64,000 nt of DNA from Gigaspora margarita (taxonomy: Eukaryota; Glomeromycota; Glomeromycetes; Diversisporales; Gigasporaceae). Within the stretch, counting starts at the first letter, position 1. Every line of letters begins with the position of its first letter. The notes beneath the pieces were generated by a model. The model searched no databases and had not been told where the DNA came from. It saw only the letters and a program-made list of their open reading frames with translations. This document shows, piece after piece, positions 12,301 through 23,746 of this stretch. The stretch is taken from NCBI GenBank assembly GCA_009809945.1, contig WTPW01002238.1, positions 35,753 to 99,752 of the forward strand. The letters are read 5' to 3'. Both the position numbers and the translations under genes were made by a program.

Positions 12301-14587
12301 CAATGTGAGTGATTAGGGGGTCGTAATAGATTCTCCAGAACAGGGGTGTAATTGTTTTCCCTTGGTCAATTCCATTTTTGATAGCGTAAAAATTTGTGAG
12401 CCTGAGGTTGGTGATAACTCGGTTTGTTCGATCAGATAGAAGGTTGGAAAGAATGTTAATGAGCGGGAGCGGCATTTGAATTCTGTGTAATGATTTGTGG
12501 AAGAGCTCGAAGTTGACTGAGTCATATGCCTTGCTCATGTCCTGCGATAGTAGCCAGAGTTGGTTTGAGTTACAGACTGAGTCTTCGATAACATTGTTGA
12601 GAATATGGATTGGAATGGCTATAGAGTTGCCTGGGAGCGCTATATAGTTGAAAGGTGAGAGGATGTCGTGTCTGGATAGAATGCTATTTAGACAGTTAGT
12701 GAGAAGCTTAGTGTATAGTTTCTTAATGTGTTCCACCAGGCTTATTGGTCTGGTATTAGTTAAGTTGCCATCGAAGATGGGTTTTTTGGAGATAGGAAAG
12801 ATGCAGCCTTCTTTCTATTGTTTAGGTATAGCTTGGGTGGAGATACAGCTTTTAAAGAGAGATGTAATGGCTAGTAGGAACTTTGGACCAGCATGTTTAA
12901 GCATTTCATAGCTAATACCTGAAGGTCCGCAGGCCTTGTTGTTAGGAAGTTGACTAATTGTAGTGAGAACCTCCTCTTGGCTAATTTCAGAAAGGGCTGC
13001 AGTATACCAGTCTGGATTAATAGAGGGTTTGGGAGTGTATTTGCCTTGCCATCTAGAGTTGAATAGGTTTTGGTTCACCACGCGTGGGGCAGTCCAGTTG
13101 TCGAAGTGTTTTTGGATATGGGCCTTGATAGCAGGCGGGTCTGTGATAATGTCTTGTGCTAGTTTGATGTTGTCAAACCTGACTGGGTCCTTGTGCCTGT
13201 TTAAAATGCTATTTATCATGGAGGTAGGATGAGATATGAGTTTGGTACATCTCTTTTGAATAGATTCTGTAATTTGTTGCCTAATTTGCTTAATGTTTTC
13301 GATATTGCGGGCATGGTATAGTTTTTTCCATTCTTGGTTTGTGTCACAAATCCAGTCAGGAACTTGCGTGTGTGTTGCTGATAGTGTTGGGATTTGAAGT
13401 TCGCAGGATTGGTTGATTTGTGTGATTGCGGGGTTGAGGTGGACTGGGATTTCAGAACTGTTTTTGAGGGCTTGTTTGACCTTTCTGATGATGTTGCTGA
13501 GCTTTTTAAGGTTGTTGTGGAGGTTTGTTGCTACAGAAGAAAATATATGCTAGAAGTTACGCACGCTGAATTTTTTGTTGGGGATGTGCTGTAAAGCTGC
13601 ATTGCTGATACTGGTTTGGATTTTGTGCTATGAGGATTCAAGGGATTCAGGTGTGTTGGTTGTGAGTGGTGTGTTGTTTTGTGTAAGGTTGAGGCTGACC
13701 TTATTAGAGAATATTTCCCATGACTCTTTGTTCATCGCTTTGTAGTTAAATATTCTTCTACGGGTCTGGGTCTTATGTTTAGGCTTGCCTTGATAAGTGT
13801 GTGGAAAGGACCACTGAGATATAAGAACCTTGTGGTCGCTTTGTGTACTTGTCGAAGCGTTTTCAGTGTCAAATGAGGTGAGGTATGCTAGCACAGGGTG
13901 GTAAACCCATATGTAGTTGATTTGGCTGTTTTATCTTGAACTCTGCCATGTTGGGATGTTGTTCTGTGCGTGTGAGGCGAGGTTGTACATGATATTGTAG
14001 GACAGGAATTGAAGAAGTTTGTATTTGATTGAACTAGAATGGCTATTGTCTATAGTGGCGTTAAAATCACCAGTTACTATAGGAAGTAAGTTCTATGAGG
14101 TAGCTTGCTATATCCATTTAATCACCAGGTTTTGTATTTCAAGTCTTATGTGTGCATTGTCGCTTGGGAGGTAGGTTGAGATAATACGAAATTTGAAGTC
14201 GTGTTTGAAGAAAATGTCTATGGCAATTGCATAACCAGGATGTGTGATAATATTGTATATATGGGGAGTAAGGTGATTGCTGACCATGAGTGCAGTTCCT
14301 GCTTTGGAGCTGTTTGTACAGGACCAGAAGTATGTGTAGTGAGGGGTTTTGTTAGGTTTGAATGCTTTTTTGAATAGTTTAGTCTCCGTTAGGCTAATTA
14401 TATTAAGGTTGTTAGTAAGACAAAATTGTTCCCAGACTTGTGTTTTTAAGTTTTGGTTAAGGCCGCGGATAGTGTGGGTGCATATAACAAGAGAGAGGGG
14501 ACCGGATCTGTCTATTGGTAGGGGTGGGAGCATATTGTTTGATGTCGTTGATGTGGTTGTAGCTTGGGGGGTTTCAATGGAAGTCAT
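9365..14587 (-). pseudogene. LINE ORF2: endonuclease-RT-RNase H polyprotein
   Basis: About 1741 codons. The endonuclease at 14587-13630 has an RGLN segment, LTETKL and, further on, GDFNATID, as in APE-type nucleases. The reverse transcriptase at about 13220-11939 has DMSKAYDSVN, ALPGNSI and the catalytic AYMDD. RNase H at about 10690-10124 has FYTDGS, IYTDSQS and KVQAH..N..ADLLAR. A CxxC..HxxxC motif lies near 9850-9905. The main blocks lie in one frame, interrupted by TAG at 14108, 13628, 12815 and 10124 and TAA at 11939, plus others. The 12815 stop replaces the Trp expected after PKQ. A better frame at 11585-11370 suggests one out-and-back frameshift. ORF2 starts 11 bases after the ORF1 stop. 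Confidence 0.9.
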
Positions 14588-14598
14588 TAATTAATAGT

Positions 14599-17211
14599 TT
14601 AGCTTGTGTCCATTGGTACAGAGGGTACCAGTGGTGGAGTGGGATGGTTGTCTGTTGAACTAGTATCCATTGGAGTTGAGGTATCTAGTGGTGGTGTGGA
14701 GTGATTATCTTTAGGATTGCTATTTGAGTTGTCTGGTACTGCTGTTGTTTGTTGAGTGCTGCTGTCCGGGTTATTAGGTATTCCAGAAGAGGGTGCTCGG
14801 TGGGTACCTGCATGTGAATGTACCATGCTGGGTGAAGCTGGTCTTGATGGATTACCCAACCCGAATATGCTCCATTGGGGTGTTGGGAGAGGAGGCAGTT
14901 CTAGTATGAAGTCTGGAATGTTCTTAACTTTGAAGTGCTGTGCAAAGGGTTTGCATAGTGGGGGTTACACTTTGCTGAGATGTGATTGGTAATGTTAACT
15001 CAATGTTTTGTTCTGCGAGAGCTATATTGAGGTTCTCGATGTTTTCTGGCAAAGATGAGAGGGATGGTGTATCTGCTTCAGCTTCTTCTATAGGCTCATT
15101 AGGTATTTGAATCCATTCACTCAGGAGTTGTGTAAAATAGTAATGTTTACGAAGTTCTCTAACGGTTTCAGTGAGCTGCTTAGGTGTTACAATAGGGAAG
15201 GGAAGGTTGAAGTCTTCCATGATTAGGTCTATTTTTGGGAGGTTTGGTTTGCTGGTGGGGTTAGCCTGTATGATGTGTTCTGGGAGTGGGAGTTTGAATC
15301 TGTAGTATAGTGTGATTTGCTTTAGGAACTCTTTGGCGTCCTGGTCATCGGTGATTGGAAAAGTGAATTGGGTGAGTGTTTTGATCTTGTTGGTATCTGA
15401 GGGGAGAGGGAGTCTCACGCTGAAGTAATCATTAGGTAAGAGTTTGAATGTGTAGTATTCTCTGAGTTCGGTGACCACTTCTGAGAGCGGGGTTAGCGAC
15501 GTAGTTGGGTTAAATGGGAAGAATCCTCTGATTGCATGGTTGAGCTCTTGGTATGTAGAAGGAAGGGGCTTTTTTTTGGGTAGTAGGTCGAAGTATACTG
15601 GTGGTATCTTGCCATCCACTTCGTAGTAGTCTGCGAGCATTTTTTTGAATTCTCCTATATGGGGGAGTGCACCCCGGTGTGTGATAGAGAAGTACTGTTG
15701 CAGGCTTGGAATGAGTTCATTATAGTGGGAGGGGAGTGGTAGAAGTTTTGCGAAGTACGTGTCTGGGAGTTCACTGAATTTGAAGACCTTGCGTAGTGCA
15801 TTAATGACTCCTCTAGTGTGTGATCGTTGCTTGATGGGAAGTGAAAAAGGTAGGATATCTATTATCTCACTAGGGATCTGCTCTGGCTGGCCAGGAAGCA
15901 GCGCTAGCTTCTCTTCGAATGCTTTGATAATTTCTGTTTTGATTTCCTTAAGGGTTTCCTTGTCATTTTCATCTTTAATTTGCAGGAAGCCTCTGGCGTA
16001 TTGTAATAGCTCAAATATGGCTTTAGGTGTGAGCCTGCTAAAGTTGGCATTTGAGAGGTATTGCTCGATAAGCATTGTTTTTAACATAGAGTATATGGTG
16101 CTGTGTGTTTTACGATCTGTTAAGGTGATTTCATTTGCAGTTTTGTATGCTTTAAGTGCATTATCGAACAAGCTAGTGTATTCCTTTTGGTGTGCAGTTT
16201 TGGTCTTAGGGTTTTGAGTGAATGTGGTAAAGAACCGTGTATCGTGGTGAACAAATTTAAGCCGAATTGCTGCGGGGAGTGGAAACTGTGTGAGAATTGT
16301 AGCTAGTTTGTATGAGACAAATTTGAAGACGCCCTCAGTTGATTCGAGTGCAGCTGCAATATTGTCGATTGACCATGCTTGGGTGTCGAATGGGGTACTG
16401 ATTGGTTCTTCGGTTTTACTTTGTACAGTGGAAGCCCACTCTGTGTAGTCCATGGGTTCTATGCTGGGTATGTTTGGGCCTGCCTTTGCCTTTGCGATTT
16501 GGCTATAGAGTAGTTTGATAACACGTGGGGTGGTATCAAGAGTTGTCTTGGTTGCTTTGTTTGGAAGTGTAGTTTGAGGAGATACGATACGAGACCATTT
16601 TTTACCAGTACTAGTCGAGTTGGCTGGGGTAGCTGCTGCGGAGTACTGTGAATGATAGGCTGGGAGATCCGGTCAGTAGGTGTGGATGGGCAGTGTATTG
16701 GGGGATGGTCTGCAGATCTTTCAGGCTGTAGTACAGACCTTTCTAACATTGTGCTTTGCGCGTGGGGGTGCATGAGCTCTGTTGGGGGTGTTGTATTGCT
16801 GTGAGTAGGTAACACCTCCTCTAAATTCTTGTTAATAGGTGCAGGTAGGGCGCTATTGGATGTTGTACCTTCTTTGTTGCTGCCAATAGAGTCGTTGTCT
16901 GTTTCCGCATCAGTAAAAGAATTGTATGAGATTAATAGGTCACTATTGGTGCTTGGTTTTTTTGTGTTAGGTTTTATTGCTGTCTCATAGGGCTGAATTA
17001 GGGTAGCGATATCCTCGCTTCAGGTTGTTTTGGGAGTTTTTGCATTAATGTTTACGGAGCCGTCTTCCTGTTGCACTAGGTCGAACAAGACTAATTGGTT
17101 TGTGTCGCTGTGTTGGCATACCCAGTGGGCTAAAAACTTTACAAGATTGGGAATTTTTTCCAGTTTGGTAATAGTGTTATAGAAGTAGTACTTATTGTTG
17201 TACTCAGGCAT
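14599..17211 (-). pseudogene. LINE ORF1: gag-like protein
   Basis: About 870 codons if joined. The N-terminus begins MPEYNNKYYFYN and is followed by a low-complexity Ser/Thr/Pro region. A long charged, helical, repeat-like region at 16453-14924 has no recognised domain. The tail holds two copies of a DNHxTPPLxxSxPMDTS unit. One TGA interrupts the first part near 17020. The frame shifts near 16620-16700. It shifts again near 14975, probably by an extra C in a C-run, after which the sequence continues sensibly to TAA at 14599-14601. The role in RNA binding is inferred only from its position before ORF2. Confidence 0.75.
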
Positions 17212-17770
17212 GGTGGGAACAGAGAAGTTTACAGGAATAAGAGTTTGGTCCAGTCGCTGATACTAATTTCTACAAATTCTTTTGTGTGTTCTACTTCTAG
17301 GGTATTAGCCTTTATGTCAGTAGTGGTTTCTTTTGATTGGGCTGATTTACGGGGGAAGAACCAGATACCAAGGACTGAGGAGGAGCTGCTAGAGAACATG
17401 GTTTCTGATGCTGTTTTTGAGTCTGGTTCGTGTTTAGTACTTGAGCGTTTAGCGTTTTTAGTTAAGATTGGGATAATATTGTGTACTATGCTATTGAGAA
17501 CCTGTTGGTCCTTAGGACCATTACTGCCCGGTGGTAAGAAAACTGTCTTGTTGCTTGTTTTTTGGTTAATCGCTTCTAGTCGTCTGGGTTATGAACTTTT
17601 TATAAATAATGCACCTCTTTTAGGTTAACCTTCAGGTGCTGAGCGAGTTTACTTAACGGCCGAAAGTCACTTTACTTGTAAAATTCTGAGATATTGTCGC
17701 AGGAAAAAATTTTTCTTTTGTTCTTGTTTTGGTAAAAAGGATCTACATGAAGAGTTTTATTAGAAATTTT
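17212..17770 (-). other. LINE 5' untranslated region
   Basis: Lies between the upstream target duplication (17771-17784) and the likely ORF1 start at 17211. A plus-strand open frame here (17245-17628) is antisense to the element and has no recognised domain, so it is not annotated as a gene. An internal promoter would be expected in this segment, but none can be identified by eye. Confidence 0.55.
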
Positions 17771-18123
17771 AAGCATATGTTCTTATTCCCCAGTTCTTAT
17801 TTATACTTCTATACTATTTCTTCTCAGTTATTGCCCAGATTTCAGATTTGGGCTAATCCAGAATTTTTATAATTCTTTATGATTATATATCTTTTTTTTT
17901 TTTACTTTTTAATGATATATGAATTTTTTAAACCATTAGTTACAAATAAAGTGTAAAAGTTGCTGGCTAAAAAAAAAAGAAAAGAAAGAGAAAAAAACCA
18001 AAGATAGTTTGTGATTTGTTGTAAGCTAAACTTTATGAAATACGCAACTTTACTTTGAAGAAATAGTATAGAAGTATAATAAGAACCTGGGAATAAATCA
18101 GTTATTATCTGCGAAATGGACAT

Positions 18124-18242
18124 AACCAAGAATCAATCCCCAGATCAGATATCGAATAATGATAGAATGGCACAATAGCTGCTTCGCAGCTGTGGCCATT
18201 CCATCATGACCTGATCATCTGATCTGGGATTGATTCTTGGTT
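18124..18242. repeat. 119-bp foldback with a tight apex
   Basis: AACCAAGAATCAATCCC at the left is matched by its complement at the right, and pairing continues inward with mismatches to an apex AGCTGC-TTC-GCAGCT. It resembles a small palindromic MITE. It lies between the LINE and the SPRY fragment, close to the LINE boundary, inside the 12-kb TIR element. Confidence 0.75.
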
Positions 18243-18414
18243 TTTGCCTACTTCGTGAACAATAACATATACATATCCACCCATAATAAAATATTCCCTT
18301 TCTTGATATTTCAATGTTAATGCATTCTTTGATCTTTTACTAATGTCTTCATTAGTTATTGCTATCAATTGAAATATATATAGACAAGATTAAATTTTAA
18401 AAATAGGCAAAAAA

Positions 18415-19315
18415 CGATTAAACTTTTGAATAAATCTACCAGAATATTTAAAATTTTCAGTGCCGAAGTTCACTTCTATTGATTCGCCTTGTGATCTAAA
18501 TCCAACACAAGAATATAGAATGCTTTTGAAATTGCTATATAGATGGCACGCAATTCCTTAAAATATTTTATAATTATTAAATTTCTGTCTATTCATTTTA
18601 AGATATAACTTTTAATTCTAAATGTTGATTATCTAAGTTGATTCTATTTTTAGTATAAAATACTATGTTACTTCTAAAATTTAGATAGCATCCAATTATA
18701 TCACCAGTAGTATATCTGGTGGCATATCCACGATGTGGTAAATCATATGGCTCGCCACTTCCCAAACAAAAAGAATATCCATCATCACCATGGTAACCAC
18801 ACCCCCATGATTCATTTTCCTGTCCTAAAAGATATGATTTAGATGTTAATCTATAATAATGAAAAATAAAATAAAAATTTGCTATTACCAGACAAGAGCA
18901 TATTATTTATATAATTTGAATCATCTATTTTTTTATCGCTTTGCTTTGTACAATATCCAATTTCAATCATTCTATCTAGAAAATAGAATTAAAAAATTAT
19001 AAAAAATCACCAAAAAAAGGTGATGTTTATGGTACGAAATAATAATTAATATTATCCATTTTTTCTTTGTTTATAATTTTAATTTCAAAGTAAATATTTT
19101 GCACTCTGAAGGGATTGGATTGTTTGCTCGAATGATTACAGCTTTATAGTCATCAGGATCTTTAATTAAAAGGTTATTAATAAAATAAATAGCTATGATG
19201 ATATTCTTTTAAATGCAGTAGCATATTAAATATGTTTTAGCGAGATTTCTCATTTTCATATTTACCTGTATAACTCACTTTAAACCCAAGCCCTCATTAA
19301 GTCCCATTCCGCACC
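18415..19315 (-). pseudogene. SPRY-domain gene fragment, frameshifted
   Basis: Spliced by eye on the minus strand, it shows the blocks of a SPRY domain in order: VSYTGKYENEK (about 19270), AVIIRANNPIPSECKIF (about 19120), RMIEIGYCTKQSD (about 18970), an intron at about 18889-18825 (GTAATA..TTTTAG), GYHGDDGYSFCLGSGEPYD (about 18780), TTGDIIGCYLNF, NIVFYTKN, and SCVGFRSQGESIEVNFG (about 18480). A second intron is likely before RMIEIGY. A one-base shift after KIF, stops and frame changes before the last block show it is broken. SPRY domains are protein-interaction modules. It sits inside a TIR transposon, so it may be captured host sequence. Confidence 0.85.
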
Positions 19316-19971
19316 ATACTCCACGTTGTACTTCACGTCGCACTCCACGTTGCACTCCACATCACTCCACGTCATAATATCTTTACCATCTCTTCTCCTG
19401 TGAATTTAAGTCAGTGGACGAGGGAAGAAGATCATATATTATATACTTTAATAATAAAAATAAAATTAAATCGGGACACTATCAAATTTTTATCAAATAT
19501 GAAAGTGTTCCAATTTAAACATGTGCCAATAAATGAGTAAAAAAAGCACGGGTTGTTATATAAGACCCATACAATAATAATAGAGTACATACGTAGATTA
19601 GAGCTTACAACGGCCTTATGTTCATATAAAAAATAGCTTGTGATCTATTATAATGGAATGTTTAAAATGAACGCATAAAGGTTAATAAATTTAGAATTTG
19701 ACAAATTTCATTATTCAAGAGTGATATTTAGTTCCTGCGAACACCAACATGTGCTCAATTCCTATACAAATCTACCAGGTGGCAGAAATAGAAGGTGACA
19801 ACAGTCTGTCTTGAATCAGTGGTCAATTAATACCACAGAATATTCATTGGTATAGTATCGTGAATATTTTTATTATATATTTATACAACTATTACACAAA
19901 TAATTATGCAACATTTTATTAGCTATATGTTTATAATAAGTTGGCCCCCTGTAATTTTACTAACCCCTAGG
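19316..19971. other. Right arm of the TIR element, no gene seen
   Basis: AT-rich DNA between the SPRY fragment and the right terminal repeat. Near 19315-19375 a short CACTCCACGT phrase is repeated four or five times with variation. Nothing else is recognisable. Confidence 0.45.
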
Positions 19972-21291
19972 TAATACAGATGTATCCTTCCTTCTTGCTA
20001 TTACTATTTCTCTTAACTTCTTTTCTTGAATCTTTTCTACTAATAATTTTATTTTTCTTTGCTTTCTTGCTTGTTTACCATTAGGTTTCTTTTTGCCTTT
20101 TGGAGTATACATAGATTGTACAGTTTTTTTAATATATAATTATTGGGTCTTGAGTACATGGATATCCTCAGAATTATGACATCTTGAGAACATGGATGTA
20201 CTCAAAAACATATAATTTTTAATAGAATAAAAAAAATTTTTTTTAAATTAACTCTATCTCTTCCTCAGGATCAAAAGCTATGCTTGCATTCCACTATGGT
20301 ATATATAAAAAGTTGTTTTTTTCTAGATCTTTTATATTTGGCTCTTATTTAACTTTAGCAACTTCTGCTGCTTTGTACAGAACTTTTTCAAATCTGAGGC
20401 TTTTTTCAATTTTAGTGGCTCATAATCTCTAATTTTATAATTAGTATATATGTAGTTCTCTTCTATTCTTACCTATCTTTATTATTTCTTGACAGTAAAT
20501 AGATGCTTGGTCTTTCAATTCACTATTTTTAGAAATTTTAAATACTGTTCAAACACCTCATGCCCATTTTATTCTTTTTGGCTCTAGCTCTAGCTTAAAC
20601 TTCTATTCTATGTATTACTTATATTGATAGATTTTTGTTAATAAATAATACCTGATAGATAGGTTTTCCAGATAGATTCTTTTTAGTGATCAGAATCCAA
20701 GACTATATTGTTCTTTTGAATTATTATTTTCTGTGGACTTCAAAAGCTATTCCAGAAATTCAGGTGCTTTATTTGCAGGCTTTTGGCAATAATTAATTGC
20801 ATTATTTTTATTTCTTTTTACTCTAATTTCCTTTTGATAATAGCTACTAACCTTCAGTGTATCTTTAGCTTTAGCAAGTTTTATGCTAGTAAGTCCTTTT
20901 ATTACACCTTTTAATTTACTTATATATCAAAATTCTTTAACTTTTTCTAATCAAAATTTATATGCATGACTTATTGCATTCCTTTTATAGGTTTTTTAGT
21001 ATAATTCTTCTTTTCATTACTTGTATCATTATCTTTGGCTAATGTCTCTTGATCACTTTTATCTAGGGCTTTGTTATTCACAAGCTATCCTTTTGATTTA
21101 ATATACTAAATTTCATTATATAGGGTACCTTATATGAAAAAGGTCCATTTTGATATACAGTATTTCACGTAATAATGCACAAGGGTAAAATTATAAATTT
21201 CAGCCTAAATTAAGCTTAATCCTGGCCAAGGCTCAAAATAATGCCTCTGCATGTTCTTACATACAAATACAGTATAGCTTATTTTGAAATA

Positions 21292-22121
21292 TGGTCCGGT
21301 GCAGAAAGATTTGTACCTCAAAAAATTTTATAAACTTGGCTCTAAGTAAAAGTTTTTATATTTCTGATTAATTATTAAAAATTTTTTAATATCAAATAAA
21401 GTAGGTTTTAATCTAACTTATTATATAATTTTTATTGGTTTATCATTGTTTTATTTTAATAATTAAGCATGTACAATTCACTGTATTTGGAAAAAAAAAA
21501 TTTTTTTAAAATAAAGATATTTTAACTGATTTCGCAACCAATATGCAATTACATAAGCTTGTACTATGCAAGTGCATTGATGTGTATATGATAAAGATAT
21601 GGTTAAAATTTGAGCAAAATTGAATTACTAGTTGTGGCGAAATTAAGCTTTAAAGCTTGACTATTTGATTTTTTTACTAAATATACATACCATATCCTAT
21701 CATGAATAAGCACCCCCTTTTTGAAATTTCAAACTCAACATTCTTGATAACTATCTAATCAAACTTAATAAAATTTTTTTATTTAAATTTTATAGATCTA
21801 TAAAATTTAAATAAAAAATTTTTATTAAGTTTGATAAGATATTTATTAAGAATGTAGAGTTTGAAATTTCAAAAAAGGGGTGCTTATTCATGATAGGATA
21901 CAGTATATATAAATTACTATAGTAAATTATATAGTAAATATTTTTAAAAAAGTTACTATTAATAAATTTTTTATTTTATCAATAAAATAATCAAAATAAT
22001 TTTATTTTTATTAATCTAATAATCTAATGATTATAATAAATTAAAAAAATTACAAATTAATTAATACAAAAAATATTTTAATCAGAGCTATTTGAGGTAC
22101 AAATCTTTTTGTACCAGACTA
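21292..22121. mobile_element. Middle TA-flanked element of the nest
   Basis: The inverted ends share AAAGATTTGTACCTCAAA (left at about 21308, right complement at about 22092). They begin with a GTC(C/T)GGT(G/A)CA segment. TA lies on both sides (21290-21291, 22122-22123). Non-coding, about 830 bp including the innermost element. Confidence 0.65.
21695..21898. mobile_element. Innermost near-perfect palindromic MITE
   Basis: The left arm begins TCCTATCATGAATAAGCACC and the right arm is its complement; pairing extends over most of the 204 bp to an apex near TAGATCTA. TA flanks both ends (21693-21694, 21899-21900). Such an inverted repeat would form a long hairpin in RNA or single-stranded DNA. 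Confidence 0.8.
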
Positions 22122-22789
22122 TAATTAAGTTAAATCATTTGGTTTAATTTTCAAACTAATTTGGAATTAAGCAAATTTCATGATTTTGATTGGTTAAAGA
22201 TTACATGTAACTTTTGTAATATGCTTGTTCTTAGGCAGACTAATTAATTTTTCTTTTACATTACCTCTATTTTTTATTATAAAATCAACTTTCATTTATA
22301 ATTAAAAAATATCATTTATGTCAAAATTTACATGAATCTAATAAAAACTCATTTTTCAAAAAAATTATAAAATGGACCTTTTCAATATGAGGTACTTCAT
22401 ATTTGTATTATATATTTTAGCTTGACAATCCATTGAAGTTCTTTTTCAAGTTCAATGGCTTTTCTAGTACTGGGTTCAAATCACTTTATCTATATAAGCT
22501 TTGATATTCTTTTGATTATTGGGTTCTTTTGTTTTGTTTTTTTCTACTTTACTACTAGTATTTATAGTTGGGGTTCTTGAATGGCTTCTTTCTTTATCTC
22601 TAAGATCTATTTCTAAATAATAGTATTATATTTAATGCCAAGTTTTTGAAGGAGTTGAACCAGGTCAACCTTTTTTTCAAGCCCAAGCTTATTACTTTTC
22701 TGGGGTTTTCTAGAATAAAATATGTATTATATACTTCGATTACTAGAACTTCCTCATATTGGGGCTTTGGTAAAAAAACTTTTATTATA

Positions 22790-23228
22790 CAGTACCGGAC
22801 AGCAAAAACTATCCATTTTTTTTAGCATTGTTTAAAGTCTAATAACTTCACAACAAGTTATTATTTTAAAAATCCCTCTTACAAATTTTTTATTTGTAAC
22901 CTAAACTACAAATCTGTAAGACAGATTTTTGATATCTTGCTTTTTAAAGAAGTTATAAGGGTTTAAAGTTCAGCAACTTTTATAGTAAAGTAGAAATGGC
23001 GCAGGACAATCGACCAATCAGATTGATGCTTGATCACGTGCTCGCAATTTGATTGGTTAATATTTATTATAAAATCCAAAATTTGGCGCTTATTATATAA
23101 AAAAATCATTTTTATTTTTTTAACCAATCATAATTTTGTTACACAAAAATCAGCCAATCAGAATCGTTAAAAAATCTTCAAATTTTGTGCTTTTAAAAAA
23201 AATGGATGGTTTTTGCTGTCCGGTACTG
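22790..23228. mobile_element. Tc1/mariner-type MITE
   Basis: The ends are CAGTACCGGACAGCAAAAAC and its complement, matching almost perfectly for about 30 bases, with TA on both sides (22788-22789, 23229-23230). It is 439 bp without a transposase frame. It is inserted in the internal region of the LTR element. The sharp ends suggest a young insertion relative to its host. Confidence 0.9.
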
Positions 23229-23726
23229 TAGGAGTTACTAAAGACTAATTCTTCTTTTTTTTATTTAGGACCATGTAGAAATATAGTAGCAAGTATATAA
23301 TCAACACATCTCTTATTTTTGTTATTTTTATAATCTTCTAATATTTTGATTAATAACTCCTAAGCCTGAGGAATTTGTGCATCATTAATATTTATATTTT
23401 TGAAGGCTTGTTGATTAAATTCTAGATATCAATCATTTTTCTTTATTTAATATTTCAAATAGAGCAGAACTAAAAATACTGTATTCTTTTTTATTGCAAT
23501 AAGGGCACCTAATTTCTTTTTGAAGTTTTCTTGAGCTACTTCTTATTGGAGTTCCTAAAATAAGTGTTTTACTTCATTTATTACTTATTTATTTTTTTCA
23601 AATCTCTCTAGTTTGGGCAAGTGATAGGGGTAAGTTGATTTCTTAGTCTTGATTCAGATGTATTAAAAAGTTCAATCGCATAGTCTCAGGTTGTTTGAAT
23701 AGTAGATGATTGATTAGAGTAGTTGG

Positions 23727-23746
23727 ATCTCATAGTCGCCACCAAT
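23727..23746 (-). other. Primer-binding-site-like sequence
   Basis: On the minus strand, directly after the 5' LTR end (..TTTTACA) and two bases, the sequence reads TGGTGGCGACTATGAGATCC. A TGG start just inside the LTR is the usual layout of a tRNA primer-binding site. The tRNA matched was not determined. Confidence 0.6.

Larger units (their letters stand above)
9102..17770 (-). mobile_element. Full-length LINE (non-LTR retrotransposon)
   Basis: Read on the minus strand the order is: 5' UTR 17770-17212, gag-like ORF1 17211-14599, ORF2 14587-9365 (endonuclease, reverse transcriptase, RNase H, CCHC motif), then a short 3' UTR with AATAAA (complement near 9143-9148) and a poly(A) tail (about 20 T on the plus strand, 9101-9120). 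AAGCATATGTTCTT is duplicated at both ends (9088-9101, 17771-17784), a classic target-primed insertion. It has a full-length architecture but in-frame stops and several frameshifts make it inactive. The domain set fits I/Tad-like clades; the exact clade cannot be told by eye. Confidence 0.92.
7924..19971. mobile_element. 12-kb TIR element carrying a LINE and a SPRY fragment
   Basis: The ends are inverted copies over about 34 bases, beginning CCTAGGGGTTAGTAAAATTA and continuing with a G-run and CAACT. TAATA (or at least TA) is present on both sides (7919-7923, 19972-19976). The gag-like frame of the host LTR element reads up to the right boundary and is interrupted there. Without the LINE (9102-17770) the element is about 3.4 kb. 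It contains a foldback at 18124-18242 and a host-type SPRY gene fragment with introns. The superfamily is unknown and no transposase was recognised. Confidence 0.65.
21123..22397. mobile_element. Outer TIR element of a three-layer nest
   Basis: The outer arms are inverted: GGTACCTTATATGAAAAAGG at the left and AGTACCTCATATTGAAAAGG read from the right, both followed by TCCATTTT. The exact ends and target duplication are uncertain. It interrupts the gag-like frame of the LTR element and contains two further elements (21292-22121 and 21695-21898). Confidence 0.65.
19985..23700 (-). pseudogene. Decayed gag-like frame of the LTR element
   Basis: Between PBS and PPT, minus-strand coding-like pieces appear in the order expected for one protein: KRCVDYILATIFLHGP (about 23290), STRKAIELEKELQWIV (about 22450), NKALDKSDQETLAKDND (about 21060), a longer piece with VIKGLTSIKLAKAKDTL (about 20890), and a basic tail with KKKPNGKQARKQRK (about 20080). 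Two insertions split it: the TIR stack at 21123-22397 and the MITE at 22790-23228. There are many stops, several of them TGA in places that could have been Trp. The gag assignment rests on position after the PBS and the basic tail; no zinc knuckle or pol motif was seen. Confidence 0.5.

Noticed and set aside
12313-12525. Frames overlapping the LINE RT in other frames or strand
   Set aside because: Shadows of the YMDD-containing reverse transcriptase frame.
15759-16217. 152-codon plus-strand frame
   Set aside because: Antisense to the LINE ORF1 coding frame; a shadow.
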